64,000 nucleotides of DNA from JASGCL01 sp965203915 (lineage in GTDB: Bacteria; Pseudomonadota; Alphaproteobacteria; JASGCL01). Within the stretch, counting starts at the first letter, position 1. Every line of letters begins with the position of its first letter. A model generated the notes under the pieces. It did no database searches. It worked only from the letters and a program-made list of their open reading frames with translations, and was not told the DNA's origin. The stretch covers positions 992,001 to 1,056,000 of the forward strand of contig OZ241918.1 of the NCBI GenBank assembly GCA_965203915.1. The letters run 5' to 3'. Positions 43,254 to 52,025 of the stretch are shown here, piece after piece. The position numbers were made by a program, and so were the translations under genes.

Positions 43254-43311
43254 GCCGTCATAACAGCATTATAAGGAATTAATTGTTGATAAACAATTAA
43301 TGTAAGACGGC
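43254..43311. repeat. Nested inverted repeat overlapping the rpsL promoter
   Basis: The inner pair ATTAATTGTT (43278-43287) and AACAATTAAT (43292-43301) is a perfect 10-bp inverted repeat around GATA. The outer pair GCCGTC (43254-43259) and GACGGC (43306-43311) is a perfect 6-bp inverted repeat around it. The inner repeat spans the putative -35 region of the minus-strand promoter, so it could be a repressor operator or a DNA cruciform. Confidence 0.55.
43268..43296 (-). promoter_or_regulatory. Candidate promoter for the rpsL (str) cluster
   Basis: On the minus strand TTGTTT (43296-43291) and a perfect TATAAT (43273-43268) are 17 nt apart. The -35 keeps only its TTG. A start near 43261 would give a leader of about 225 nt before the rpsL ATG at 43037. 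It is the best minus-strand match in the spacer and lies inside the nested inverted repeat. Confidence 0.45.
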
Positions 43312-43415
43312 AATAAAAAATATGAATAAAAAATATTTTTTCATTCAAACCATTACCACCCAAAGAATATCGTTTAAGATATTATCATTAAAAAATATTT
43401 TTTTATTTTATAATG

Positions 43416-43478
43416 CCGTTGTTTATATTTTGGTATAGAATATTCAATGTAATTAAATATTCTAACAAACAACAACGG
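43416..43478. repeat. Second nested inverted repeat
   Basis: The outer pair CCGTTGTT (43416-43423) and AACAACGG (43471-43478) encloses an inner pair TAGAATATT (43436-43444) and AATATTCTA (43456-43464). Both are perfect inverted repeats of 8 and 9 bp. No U- or A-tract flanks it in a way that suggests an intrinsic terminator. The architecture (GC-containing outer, AT-rich inner) mirrors the repeat at 43254-43311. Confidence 0.5.
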
Positions 43479-43541
43479 ATAATCCTACGGCCTATTCCCT
43501 GTCTTCTTGTAATAGTCTTGCACTAGCGAGTTTGCCATTCG

Positions 43542-43571
43542 TTGTCAAGCGTAATTTTATCTTTTTATGAT
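43542..43571 (+). promoter_or_regulatory. Secondary plus-strand promoter candidate
   Basis: TTGTCA (43542-43547) and TATGAT (43566-43571) are separated by 18 nt, each matching five of six consensus positions. It would give a leader of about 255 nt for the proline-rich protein gene. It is weaker in position than the candidate at 43682-43710, and the two could both be used. Confidence 0.3.
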
Positions 43572-43681
43572 GAATTGTCATTTTTGTTGATGTGCAGTTT
43601 GTTATGATGCGCAGCGCGATGGATAAAGATAGACAAACATAAATCGCCAGCTAGGTATTTCGTTTTATAAGCGAAATATTA

Positions 43682-43710
43682 TTGACGGGTGCTTAAATTA
43701 TTGATATAAA
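43682..43710 (+). promoter_or_regulatory. Candidate promoter of the proline-rich protein gene
   Basis: TTGACG (43682-43687) and TATAAA (43705-43710) are exactly 17 nt apart, with five of six consensus bases in each hexamer. This is the best sigma-70-type match I found in the window. A start near 43717 gives a leader of about 115 nt to the ATG at 43833. Confidence 0.5.
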
Positions 43711-43832
43711 GATTGGGAAGATGTTTAAGGAGAGCAAGAACAAGCGATAGTAAGCCGTGTGCCGAAATTGTCCTGTTGGGCGTCATTAAAACCATTCACT
43801 TTAAAATACAAAATATTGAAGCAGGCAAACCT

Positions 43833-45140
43833 ATGAACGACAATCAAAAAGACAAGAGCCCAACCAGCAGTCCCGTTGTGATATCTGTGCCCACATCAAG
43901 TGGCAGCCCCAGTGCGCCCGCAAATGGTGGCGCAACGCCCGCTGGCGTGATTAATATGGGTGCTCCCAAACCTGCTGCGCCCCCTACTGCGCCCATTGCT
44001 TTAGGAAATATTAACAAACCATCTTCGCCCATGCCTTCTCCCGTGCCCACGCCATCTTCTTTATCTTCTGGGAATAACCCTGCAAATATCGGCTTTTCCG
44101 CCACACCGCCTGCGCCACGCCCTGCTATGAACCCTACCATGCCAAGTGCCATGCCTGTATTGCCACCATCCAATCCTGCGCAAGCCAACCCCATGTCTAC
44201 GTCCCATGCCCCCATGCCAACCCAACCGACTGTCGCGGGTAAAGATTTCCAAGCCTTGATGAAAGAAATGCAAAATATCAACCAAAGCCGTGGCCCTGCC
44301 GCGCCCGCCGCTGGCCCCGTTGCTGGTGGACTCATGAACCTTGGTTCGCCCGTCGCACCACAATCACAACCTGGCTTGTCGCAGGCTGCCGCCCCCAAGG
44401 TTTATGCCGCAAAAAACGACAGCACCGCGCTATCGACTGGTGATGACGATGGTTATTATGGCGATGATTATTATGGCGCACCCCCGCCGATGTCGCCCAT
44501 GATGAAATTATTCTTTGCGATGCAAACCTTGGTTAGCATCATCATGGTTGTGTTGTTGGTTATGATATTTAATATGTTTTCTAGCATGAAAAATCAATCC
44601 ATCACCGCCGACAGCATGAAAAATGTCTTGCAGTCATTTGTCGATGGCATTGCCAATCAAAACAAGGCTTTGATGGATAGTTTCGCAACCAAAATGGACG
44701 AAGTGGAAAAAACCATCGCAACCATGAATGAGGGCGCAACCAAAACCCAAGAAGCCCTTGATACTATTTCTAAAAAATTGGACAAAGCCATTAGCCGCCC
44801 CCCTGTGGCCGCCCCCGCCAAACCAGTGGTCAAGAAGAAAGCCGCCCCCGCGATTGAGGACAGCTTGCCCACACCAATGTCCCCCGTTGGTCCAACAAAC
44901 AACAATATGCCCGCCCTGCCCAACAATCCCAATATTTCACCTAACCTGCCTGGGTTAGATAACTTAAACGATCTACCCAACCTACCCCCCTTGCCGACTG
45001 TCCCACAAAGCAAGGCGCCAGGCGGCACTATAGGCGGGCAACCCAACCAGCAGGTTAAATTTGGCCCCAATAATTATAATGACAGTTTTCAACTGCCGCC
45101 CTTGCCCGAGCCAACCCCCAATCTTTTCCCTAATAATTAA
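43833..45140 (+). CDS. Proline-rich single-span membrane protein, function unknown
   Basis: I do not recognise this 435-residue protein. Residues 1-200 are a low-complexity proline/serine/alanine region. A short acidic-tyrosine patch (DDDGYYGDDYYG, 204-215) follows, and then one strong transmembrane helix at about 224-249 (KLFFAMQTLVSIIMVVLLVM). Residues 255-320 look like a coiled coil (NQNKALMDSFATKMDEVEKT). The last 115 residues are again rich in proline and asparagine, with P-x-L-P-type repeats (LPNLPPLPTVP). The start is the ATG at 43833, with an AGG about eight bases upstream; an in-frame TTG at 43713 would add an unlikely leader. The layout suggests a cell-envelope tether or scaffold, but this is inference. 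Confidence 0.75.
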   Translation: MNDNQKDKSPTSSPVVISVPTSSGSPSAPANGGATPAGVINMGAPKPAAPPTAPIALGNINKPSSPMPSPVPTPSSLSSGNNPANIGFSATPPAPRPAMNPTMPSAMPVLPPSNPAQANPMSTSHAPMPTQPTVAGKDFQALMKEMQNINQSRGPAAPAAGPVAGGLMNLGSPVAPQSQPGLSQAAAPKVYAAKNDSTALSTGDDDGYYGDDYYGAPPPMSPMMKLFFAMQTLVSIIMVVLLVMIFNMFSSMKNQSITADSMKNVLQSFVDGIANQNKALMDSFATKMDEVEKTIATMNEGATKTQEALDTISKKLDKAISRPPVAAPAKPVVKKKAAPAIEDSLPTPMSPVGPTNNNMPALPNNPNISPNLPGLDNLNDLPNLPPLPTVPQSKAPGGTIGGQPNQQVKFGPNNYNDSFQLPPLPEPTPNLFPNN

Positions 45141-45257
45141 TTCCTACCGCAATACCACGATGGTGGTGTTTGATATGATTTGAACGGTGGTAGCAAACAC
45201 CCCTAAAATTGCAAACAAAATGGTTAGCCAGGCCTAAGCTTGATTCTACTTAATCAC

Positions 45258-46751
45258 ATGATAGATATTGATAACATTCCGCAGGTAGAAGAATTTCTGC
45301 GCCCGCTAGCAGCAAACCAGGTCGTTGCTGATAAATGTTTGTTGGTTGATAAAAAACATGCCAAGGATTTTTTATCAACGCTGAATGATGAACAAAAAAA
45401 TTATTTACAGCATTGCGGCTTTCCTCATAAGAGCGAGGAATTATATTATGTAACTGGCGATAAGGAAAACTTATTTATTTATTTGTTTGAAAGCAACCTG
45501 TGGCAGGACGAGGTCAATAAAAAAGACAGCGACGATTATCATCCGCTGAGTTTTGCACCACTCCCTTCCCTGCTTGGCAAGGGTTATGATAAAACAACAT
45601 CAAAAAATTCTATCCTGCTTGCATTTTTTCGTGCGCCAACCAACGCCCAAGCCGTGAAAAATTGCCTCTACGGTATTGGTTTAGGTTTTTATGATTTTAC
45701 AGATTTCAAAAAAAAATCCCATGCCCCTGCTGTTATTTTTTATTTCGATAAGGATGAATTTTCTATCGAAGAAGCGGCATGGCAAGAAATCTCTTCCCTT
45801 ATTTTTGTAAATCATTTTTGCCGCCATCTTATTAATATGCCGCCCAATCATTTAGGACCCGAAGAATTCCAACATTTTTTTACCAGCCTGTTGAAACAAA
45901 CCAATGCTAAATCTCACATTTTTTTGGGCGATGAGTTAAAAAATAATTTTCCGCTTATCGATGCGGTGGGTAAAGGTTCGCGCCGCGCACCGCGATTGTT
46001 AGAATGTAATTGGGGGGCGCCGCATCATAAAAAAATATGCTTGATAGGCAAAGGCGTGTGTTTTGATAGCGGTGGATTAAATTTAAAATCCGCGGGCGGC
46101 ATGTGGTTAATGAAAAAAGATATGGGCGGTGCGGCCATTGCCTTGGCTTTAGCTTACCTGATTATCAAAAATAATTTACCTTATCAATTGCAACTACTTC
46201 TCCCGCTCGCCGAAAATTTGCCCGATGGTAACAGTTATCGTCCGTCAGATATTCTAACCGCGCGCAATGGCACGCATATAGAAGTTGGAGACACCGATGC
46301 CGAAGGCCGATTGTTGTTGGCCGATAGTCTTGCCTACGGCGGCGAGCAAACCCCCCATATGGTCATCGATATAGCAACCTTGACGGGTGCGGCGCGGGTG
46401 GCGGTGGGCACGGGTATATCGGCTTTTTTTTGTGATGACAAATCGACATCCAATGATTTGCTCGAACATGGTAATCGCTGGCATGATTACATGTGGCCTT
46501 TACCATTGCATCGCCCCTACACCACCATGCTGTCCAGCAACCATGCGGATATATCATCGACGGGTGCCGCCGACCATTACGCGGGCGCCATCACCACCGC
46601 GCTGTTTTTAAAAAAATTTGTTAATGCCAAAAGCGACTGGCTGCATATCGACACCATGGCATGGAACCTCCATGGTAAAATTGGCTACGGCGTTGGCGGC
46701 GCGGCCATGTCTTTGCTGGCTTGCTACCAGATGCTAAAAAACAAAAATTAA
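45258..46751 (+). CDS. M17 leucyl aminopeptidase family protein
   Basis: This is a dizinc/dimanganese cytosolic aminopeptidase. The catalytic C-terminal domain has GKGVCFDSGGLNLKSAG with the metal-binding lysine and aspartate, KKDMGGAAIALALAY, and VGDTDAEGRLLLADSLAYG, which is N-T-D-A-E-G-R-L in most members but G-D-T-D-A-E-G-R here. The N-terminal domain is divergent, closer to the PepB-like branch than to E. coli PepA. I start at the ATG at 45258 (497 aa); a TTG at 45240 is in frame. Its 3' end overlaps the convergent histidine kinase gene by 4 nt. Confidence 0.9.
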   Translation: MIDIDNIPQVEEFLRPLAANQVVADKCLLVDKKHAKDFLSTLNDEQKNYLQHCGFPHKSEELYYVTGDKENLFIYLFESNLWQDEVNKKDSDDYHPLSFAPLPSLLGKGYDKTTSKNSILLAFFRAPTNAQAVKNCLYGIGLGFYDFTDFKKKSHAPAVIFYFDKDEFSIEEAAWQEISSLIFVNHFCRHLINMPPNHLGPEEFQHFFTSLLKQTNAKSHIFLGDELKNNFPLIDAVGKGSRRAPRLLECNWGAPHHKKICLIGKGVCFDSGGLNLKSAGGMWLMKKDMGGAAIALALAYLIIKNNLPYQLQLLLPLAENLPDGNSYRPSDILTARNGTHIEVGDTDAEGRLLLADSLAYGGEQTPHMVIDIATLTGAARVAVGTGISAFFCDDKSTSNDLLEHGNRWHDYMWPLPLHRPYTTMLSSNHADISSTGAADHYAGAITTALFLKKFVNAKSDWLHIDTMAWNLHGKIGYGVGGAAMSLLACYQMLKNKN

Positions 46752-48217
46752 AGCGGTATGGCGATGGAAAAAACCGCGCCACCCAAATCATTATCTTTGC
46801 CGACTGTAATATTGCCGCCGTGCGCCAACACAATATCGCGCGCAATGGCCAGGCCCAATCCATAGCCGCCCTCATTGCTCGAACTATCTTTTTTATTTTT
46901 ATTGGCGGATGATTTCCTCTTCGATTGATGCAATTTTATCGACTGGTCATAAGATTTTACTTGATAAAAAGCTTCAAAGATTTTTTCTCTTTCCTCAAGG
47001 GCGATACCCTTGCCATTGTCAGCAATGTTAAAAATAATATAGGATTCATTATTTTTTATATCATCTTTTTTAGCAATGGAGATATTAACCTGGCTAGCAT
47101 TTTTGAGTGCATTACCAATGATGTTGTCCAAACAACGGCGCATGGCATGTTCGCGAATCAATATTTTTTGTCCTGCCTCCAAATCAAAAAATGCCTGGAG
47201 TTGTTTTTTTTGTTTTTTGGCTTCTGGTCGCCAGCTTGCCACAATCTCGTTAACAAAAGATTTTATATCCAGCGAAGATAATTTTTCATTCTCTTCACCC
47301 TTGGCAAATTTTAAATACAATTCTATCATCCTTTCCATGTCGGCTAAATTATTTTTCATTTTATCGATGACCTCTTTGTATTTTGTATCGCTTTCTATAA
47401 AAGCCAAATTCAAACGTAATTTGGTCAATGGGGTGCGCAAATCGTGCGAAACCCCCGCCAGCATGGTGGTGCGTTGTTTTAATTGATAATATATACGCTT
47501 CATCATTTGATTAAATGACCGAGCAACCATTCTTACCTCGCGCGCGCCCCTGATAGGAATATTTTTATGATTGGTAAGATTATCCAAATGCCGCCCCTTG
47601 CCAAAATCATCGGCCATGATGGACAAGGCAATGATGGGGCGCACCTGCATATAAAGGAAATACCCCGCCAAGCTAGATAACACGATGCCGCTGATAAGCA
47701 ACCAGTATAAAAACAATTGGATGCTGTTATCAAACACCCGACCTGCTGGCACAATAAAAAAATAATAAGATTCTTCATATTGTTGGGAAGGCACACCAAT
47801 CGCAACATTGTGTTTGTCGCCGTAATAGGCCAACCGCGAAGGTCGTTGCAAGAAATTGCTCAATGATCTTTCTAACCGCGAACGTTGGCGGTTAACAGGT
47901 AGTTTTGGCAATTTTTTAAAATTGCTTTCATTGTCAACAATAATTTTAACATCAAAAACATTGTTTCTTTTTTTATTATAACGTTGCAAATACTTCGGGT
48001 CATTTTCTAATTCACGATAGAAAAATGTAACCTCGCTCGCCAAATTATCTGCCAATTTATAATTAACAAATCGCCAATGTTTATCATGAAAAACATACAG
48101 CGCCACCCCCTCCACCAAAACCATGGTTATCAGCAATATTAACAAGGAGCGCGTCCAGATGCTCTGGGGCAATATCATCGTTGCTACATTTTTAAAAAAA
48201 ATTTTTATCCTATTCAT
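46748..48217 (-). CDS. EnvZ-like sensor histidine kinase
   Basis: The 489-residue kinase has a first transmembrane helix at about 22-43, a periplasmic sensor of about 120 residues, a second helix at about 166-190 and a HAMP linker. The HisKA domain has the phosphorylated His258 in AGVSHDLRTPLTKLRLN. The HATPase domain carries an N-box (NIIGNALKNAS), DNGKGIALEEREKIFEAFYQ and GYGLGLAIARDIVLAHGG. Basic, serine/lysine-rich residues (QSKRKSSANKNKKDSSSNEG) are inserted between F- and G-boxes. Its start overlaps the OmpR-type regulator by 8 nt, marking them as a cognate pair. The signal sensed is unknown. Confidence 0.94.
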   Translation of the reverse strand: MNRIKIFFKNVATMILPQSIWTRSLLILLITMVLVEGVALYVFHDKHWRFVNYKLADNLASEVTFFYRELENDPKYLQRYNKKRNNVFDVKIIVDNESNFKKLPKLPVNRQRSRLERSLSNFLQRPSRLAYYGDKHNVAIGVPSQQYEESYYFFIVPAGRVFDNSIQLFLYWLLISGIVLSSLAGYFLYMQVRPIIALSIMADDFGKGRHLDNLTNHKNIPIRGAREVRMVARSFNQMMKRIYYQLKQRTTMLAGVSHDLRTPLTKLRLNLAFIESDTKYKEVIDKMKNNLADMERMIELYLKFAKGEENEKLSSLDIKSFVNEIVASWRPEAKKQKKQLQAFFDLEAGQKILIREHAMRRCLDNIIGNALKNASQVNISIAKKDDIKNNESYIIFNIADNGKGIALEEREKIFEAFYQVKSYDQSIKLHQSKRKSSANKNKKDSSSNEGGYGLGLAIARDIVLAHGGNITVGKDNDLGGAVFSIAIPL

Positions 48218-48926
48218 TATCCACCCTCATCTCATAACCCTTATGACGAATGGTTACCAAATATTCTGGTCTATCATTGCGGTCGCCAATTTTTTGCCTG
48301 ATGCGCGCAATATGCACGTCGATGCTTCGCTCGCCGCCCAGTATAATTTGCGACAAATTTAATTCTTCACGACTCACCGCGCGCCCCGCCCTCTCAAGCA
48401 AATAACAAAAAAGCCGTTCCTCGGCCGATGTTAAATAAACCCGCTCGCCATCCACCGTCAATTTCTTTTTGGCCCTGTCAAATTGGCCACGGCCAAATTT
48501 TACAATATTATTTATCGACCCTTGCGCGATGCTGCGTTTTATAATATTGGCCAATCGCAACACCAATTCGGCGGGTTCAAACGGTTTTGCCAAATAATCA
48601 TCGGCACCAGCGGAAAGACCCAAAACCCGATTGTCGGATTCTTGCCCCATCGCCGTCAGCATAATAACAGGGATATTGTTATGGGCGGCGCGCCATTCTT
48701 TTAATAACGCTAAGCCATCTTGCTCGGGCATTTGAACATCGAGCACCACGGCAGAAAAATGATGCTTGGTAAGCATCATTTTTGCTTGCTTGGCGGATAA
48801 GGCGGTGTAGCAAAAAAAATTTTGCTGATTCAAATATTTTTTTAATAAATCGCATAGTTCGGGGTCGTCATCAACCACCAGCACAAGCGGCCTGTAACCC
48901 AAATTGTCGCTTACTACATTGTCCAT
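48210..48926 (-). CDS. OmpR-family response regulator (PetR-like)
   Basis: The 238-residue regulator has a receiver domain with the acidic pair at 19-20 (VLVVDDDPELC), the phospho-accepting Asp63 (VVLDVQMPEQDGL) and the conserved lysine in DDYLAKPFEPAE. A winged-helix DNA-binding domain follows (LTSAEERLFCYLLERAGRAV, and RSIDVHIARIRQKIGDRNDR). It is encoded directly after a MarR-type gene (1-nt overlap) and before its kinase. This order resembles the alphaproteobacterial petP-petR pair; the orthology is inferred from context. Confidence 0.93.
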   Translation of the reverse strand: MDNVVSDNLGYRPLVLVVDDDPELCDLLKKYLNQQNFFCYTALSAKQAKMMLTKHHFSAVVLDVQMPEQDGLALLKEWRAAHNNIPVIMLTAMGQESDNRVLGLSAGADDYLAKPFEPAELVLRLANIIKRSIAQGSINNIVKFGRGQFDRAKKKLTVDGERVYLTSAEERLFCYLLERAGRAVSREELNLSQIILGGERSIDVHIARIRQKIGDRNDRPEYLVTIRHKGYEMRVDNE

Positions 48927-49363
48927 TACATTTTTTTATTGGGCTGATTATAAAGCAATTTGATAACCTTGACAAATCCTGCTACCGATTCCATGCCTGC
49001 TTGCTGATAAACCTCTGACATTTTTTTTCCCGCCGTTGCCATCATCTGCTGCGCCACCTTGGCTCCCTCGCTATTTAAATAATATATTTTTTGCCGTCCA
49101 TCAATATTGGATATTTTTTCCTCTATCCATTTTTTTTCTTTTATTTTATGCAATCTTTTATGCAAAGCCTGTTTAGAAATAACCAACTCGCTTGCCAATT
49201 TTTTGGCGGTTTTGGGAAAAGTTAGCAGCAATATCATTTCATCCATATCACCTTGGGACGTATGATTAACAATGACCGAACGCAAATTATAAAAAACCTG
49301 ATACAATAGCCGCAGATTATCCTCTACCTCGCTCGATGATAAAAACAAAGGATTGGTTTTCAT
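48926..49363 (-). CDS. MarR-type winged-helix regulator (PetP-like)
   Basis: The 145-residue protein has an N-terminal dimerisation helix region. A winged helix-turn-helix follows at about residues 48-110: TFPKTAKKLASELVISKQAL is helix-turn-helix and IDGRQKIYYLNSEGAKVAQQ is the wing with the conserved D-x-R. C-terminal helices complete the dimer interface. It is the first gene of a regulator, response regulator and kinase unit. In Rhodobacter capsulatus a comparable PetP accompanies PetR; whether this one regulates the same genes is unknown. Confidence 0.8.
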   Translation of the reverse strand: MKTNPLFLSSSEVEDNLRLLYQVFYNLRSVIVNHTSQGDMDEMILLLTFPKTAKKLASELVISKQALHKRLHKIKEKKWIEEKISNIDGRQKIYYLNSEGAKVAQQMMATAGKKMSEVYQQAGMESVAGFVKVIKLLYNQPNKKM

Positions 49364-49386
49364 TTTTCCTTTTTTCTTATGTTGGA

Positions 49387-51819
49387 TTATTCGTTGCCGC
49401 TCTCGATGCTATAACCTGTTCTAAAATATTCGCGCTCGGCCTTATCCAACATTGCTTTGGTGGTGGGTTGTAAAATGGTTTTGCCGGTATAGCCTGGTTG
49501 CCAATCTTCCCACCGCATGCGCACTTTTAAAATACCTGCTGGCGCGTAAAACCCTCCACCCTTTCTAATCGTCATGTAATTGCGCATGAAGTCTTTGTAA
49601 ATGGGCACGGCAATACTTGCCCCTTGTTCTTGCGCCCCCGTCACAGGGTTGATACCAAGACTAGTCGGCTTATCAAACCCTGTCCAAACCCCAACAACAA
49701 TATCGGGTAATAATCCGATAAAGAGGGAATCTTGGTTATCATTGGTCGTTCCCGTTTTGCCCGCAACGCCAAGCCCTAACTCCGCCAAGGACGCCCCCGT
49801 GCCGCGATAAACAACCCCCTGCATCATATCGATAATTATATAAGCCAAGGCGGGGCTGATAATATTTTTACGGTCATCAATAATAACAGGGGGCGTTTGA
49901 CCATTGTAATTATCAGCAAGACAATTCTTGCATTCGCGTGTGTCGCCGCGCCCCACCGTTTTGCCATAACGATCTTGTATCCTATCTATACGGGTTAATT
50001 TTATATCCTTACCATAATTGGCAACAATAGCATAAGCACGCATTAGTTTTTCTAATGGCGTTGCGGCGCTGCCCAATACCATCGATGGATAATTTAACTG
50101 GCGGTCATAAATTCCTAAGCGATTAAACAATGCCCCAACTTTGCCAAAGCCAGTATCTTGCGCTATACGCACCGTCATACGATTACGCGAATGTTCAACG
50201 CCATAGCGCAGTGGCCTTTCATCGCCCGTATCGGCCTCGTCGCCATCAAAATTATCGGGTATCCATGTTTCGGTAGGGCTTTCAACAATCACTTCCGAGT
50301 CAGAAACGGTTTCAAAGGGATTAGCAGCGCCCGTTTCTAACGCCGCCAAATAAGCCAATGGTTTGATAGCCGAGCCAGGTTGGCGGTTGGCCTGACTGGC
50401 GCGATTAAATTTGCTTGCCTCGTATGACCAGCCCCCGACCTCGGCCAAGACACGCCCGGTTTTTGGTTCGATAGCAATGGCCGCCCCCTGGATCCCAGGT
50501 ATCTGTTCTAATAAAAAATTATTATCTTCAAGCGGTGAAACCAATATCACCGAACCAATCGGTAAACTCTCCACCACGGCATTAATTTCCTTGCCCTCTA
50601 ACCTGGTGCCTGTTTTGTTTTCAAAATACTCGCGCCCCATGGCGGCATTTTCATATTTTAAACGCCCTTTTTCGCCATTCTCAAGCACGACATTAAAATA
50701 ACCGCCAGGGTCAGAAACCACAACAGCTCGCAACCAATCAGCCAAACGCCCGTCAGCGGGAATATCGGCCAACTGTTGCCAGCCTATGCCAGGCGAAACC
50801 TTAAGCGGGCCGCGAAAACCATGGCGTCTGTCATAATCGCGCAGCGATTTATGCAAGGCCTGCACCAAATATAATTGCACCCGATTATCAAGCGTGGTGC
50901 GGATGGAATAACCACCACCAACCATACGAATGCCAGGAAAGCTTTTTTGTAATTCTTGGCGCATGCTGTCTATGAAATATTCGCTATTAACCGAATTTTC
51001 GTTGGTAACAAATGCCTTTAATTCTTTGTTGCTCGCCACTTCCTTAACGTCTTTGGCAATAAACCCCATTTGATACATTCTATCTATTACCCAATTACGG
51101 CGTGCCACCGCGGCATTATAAAATTTGGTTGGGTTATAATTGTTGGGCCCCTTGGGCAAGGCCGCCAAATAAGCTATCTCATCCACGCTCAATTTATCCA
51201 AATTCTTATGGAAATAATTTTGCGCGGCGGCGGAAACGCCGTAGGAACGGTTGCCCAAAAATATCTGATTAAGATAAAGCTCCAATATCTTATTTTTATC
51301 CAAAGAACGCTCTAGTTTGATAGCAACCACGACCTCGTTAAATTTTCTAAATACCGACAGGTCGCTAGAATTCAACACGATATTGCGTGCCACCTGCTGG
51401 GTGATGGTCGAAGCACCCTCTGGCCGTCGCCCATCAATCAGGGCGGGTATCAACCGCACGAAAGCCCGACCGATGCCAATAAAATCAATACCACCATGTT
51501 CGTAGAATCGTTGGTCTTCGGCGGAGATAAAGGCTTCCTGCACCAATTTGGGGATATAATCCAACGGCACAACCACACGACTACCTTCATTAAGGTCTTT
51601 TATTATCGAACCGTCGCTGCTGTGAAGGCGGCTATTGGTTTGTAATTCTATATCGCCTATCTTTTTGACGCCTGGGATACGACCAACAAAAACCCAAGCA
51701 TAAAGACCCCAAACCAAGACAAATAATACGGTGATGGATAAACCAGCCGAGGCTCCCCAAAGAAATTTTCTGAACCTTGCAGAATCGTAATAGCGATAGA
51801 AATTATCCTTATCAAGCAT
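49387..51819 (-). CDS. Class A penicillin-binding protein 1A
   Basis: PBP1A polymerises and crosslinks peptidoglycan. The 810-residue protein has an N-terminal membrane helix at about 23-45. The GT51 glycosyltransferase domain has catalytic Glu101 in EDQRFYEHGGIDFIGIGRAF, EGASTITQQVARN and LELYLNQIFLGNRSYGVSAA. An OB-like insert is followed by the transpeptidase domain with Ser483 in RQPGSAIKPLAYLAALE, S-R-N in EHSRNRMTVRIAQ and K-T-G in GVAGKTGTTNDNQDSLFIG. It shares a divergent region of 205 bp with the D,D-carboxypeptidase gene. Confidence 0.95.
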   Translation of the reverse strand: MLDKDNFYRYYDSARFRKFLWGASAGLSITVLFVLVWGLYAWVFVGRIPGVKKIGDIELQTNSRLHSSDGSIIKDLNEGSRVVVPLDYIPKLVQEAFISAEDQRFYEHGGIDFIGIGRAFVRLIPALIDGRRPEGASTITQQVARNIVLNSSDLSVFRKFNEVVVAIKLERSLDKNKILELYLNQIFLGNRSYGVSAAAQNYFHKNLDKLSVDEIAYLAALPKGPNNYNPTKFYNAAVARRNWVIDRMYQMGFIAKDVKEVASNKELKAFVTNENSVNSEYFIDSMRQELQKSFPGIRMVGGGYSIRTTLDNRVQLYLVQALHKSLRDYDRRHGFRGPLKVSPGIGWQQLADIPADGRLADWLRAVVVSDPGGYFNVVLENGEKGRLKYENAAMGREYFENKTGTRLEGKEINAVVESLPIGSVILVSPLEDNNFLLEQIPGIQGAAIAIEPKTGRVLAEVGGWSYEASKFNRASQANRQPGSAIKPLAYLAALETGAANPFETVSDSEVIVESPTETWIPDNFDGDEADTGDERPLRYGVEHSRNRMTVRIAQDTGFGKVGALFNRLGIYDRQLNYPSMVLGSAATPLEKLMRAYAIVANYGKDIKLTRIDRIQDRYGKTVGRGDTRECKNCLADNYNGQTPPVIIDDRKNIISPALAYIIIDMMQGVVYRGTGASLAELGLGVAGKTGTTNDNQDSLFIGLLPDIVVGVWTGFDKPTSLGINPVTGAQEQGASIAVPIYKDFMRNYMTIRKGGGFYAPAGILKVRMRWEDWQPGYTGKTILQPTTKAMLDKAEREYFRTGYSIESGNE

Positions 51820-52025
51820 TTCAATAACCTATATGATGTTGCCATTGAAAAATCAATAGTAACGCAACGAGTTTTGTTACATTATATTGCAAGAATGCCA
51901 TGAATTCCTTGTTCCTTGCATGATTTTTGCATTATCAGCAATAATTATGTTTCTTATTTGTATTTACAGAAACATTGGATTATAAGAATGTAATTACAAA
52001 TAATAAAGCGGGCGCAAATCTACCA

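Larger units (their letters stand above)
43038..43832 (+). other. 795-bp divergent intergenic region
   Basis: This is the largest gene-free stretch of the window, between rpsL (minus) and the proline-rich protein gene (plus). It is AT-rich, with long runs such as AAAATATTTTTT. I see no tRNA, no protein-coding frame with a known family, and no terminator. It holds a promoter candidate for each direction and two nested inverted repeats, each given its own entry. A nine-codon ATG frame at 43721-43750 (MFKESKNKR) near the predicted plus-strand transcript start is too short to call. Confidence 0.7.

Noticed and set aside
43721..43750. Nine-codon frame MFKESKNKR near the proposed transcript start of the proline-rich protein gene
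   Set aside because: Too short, no clear ribosome-binding site, and no attenuator-like structure follows it.
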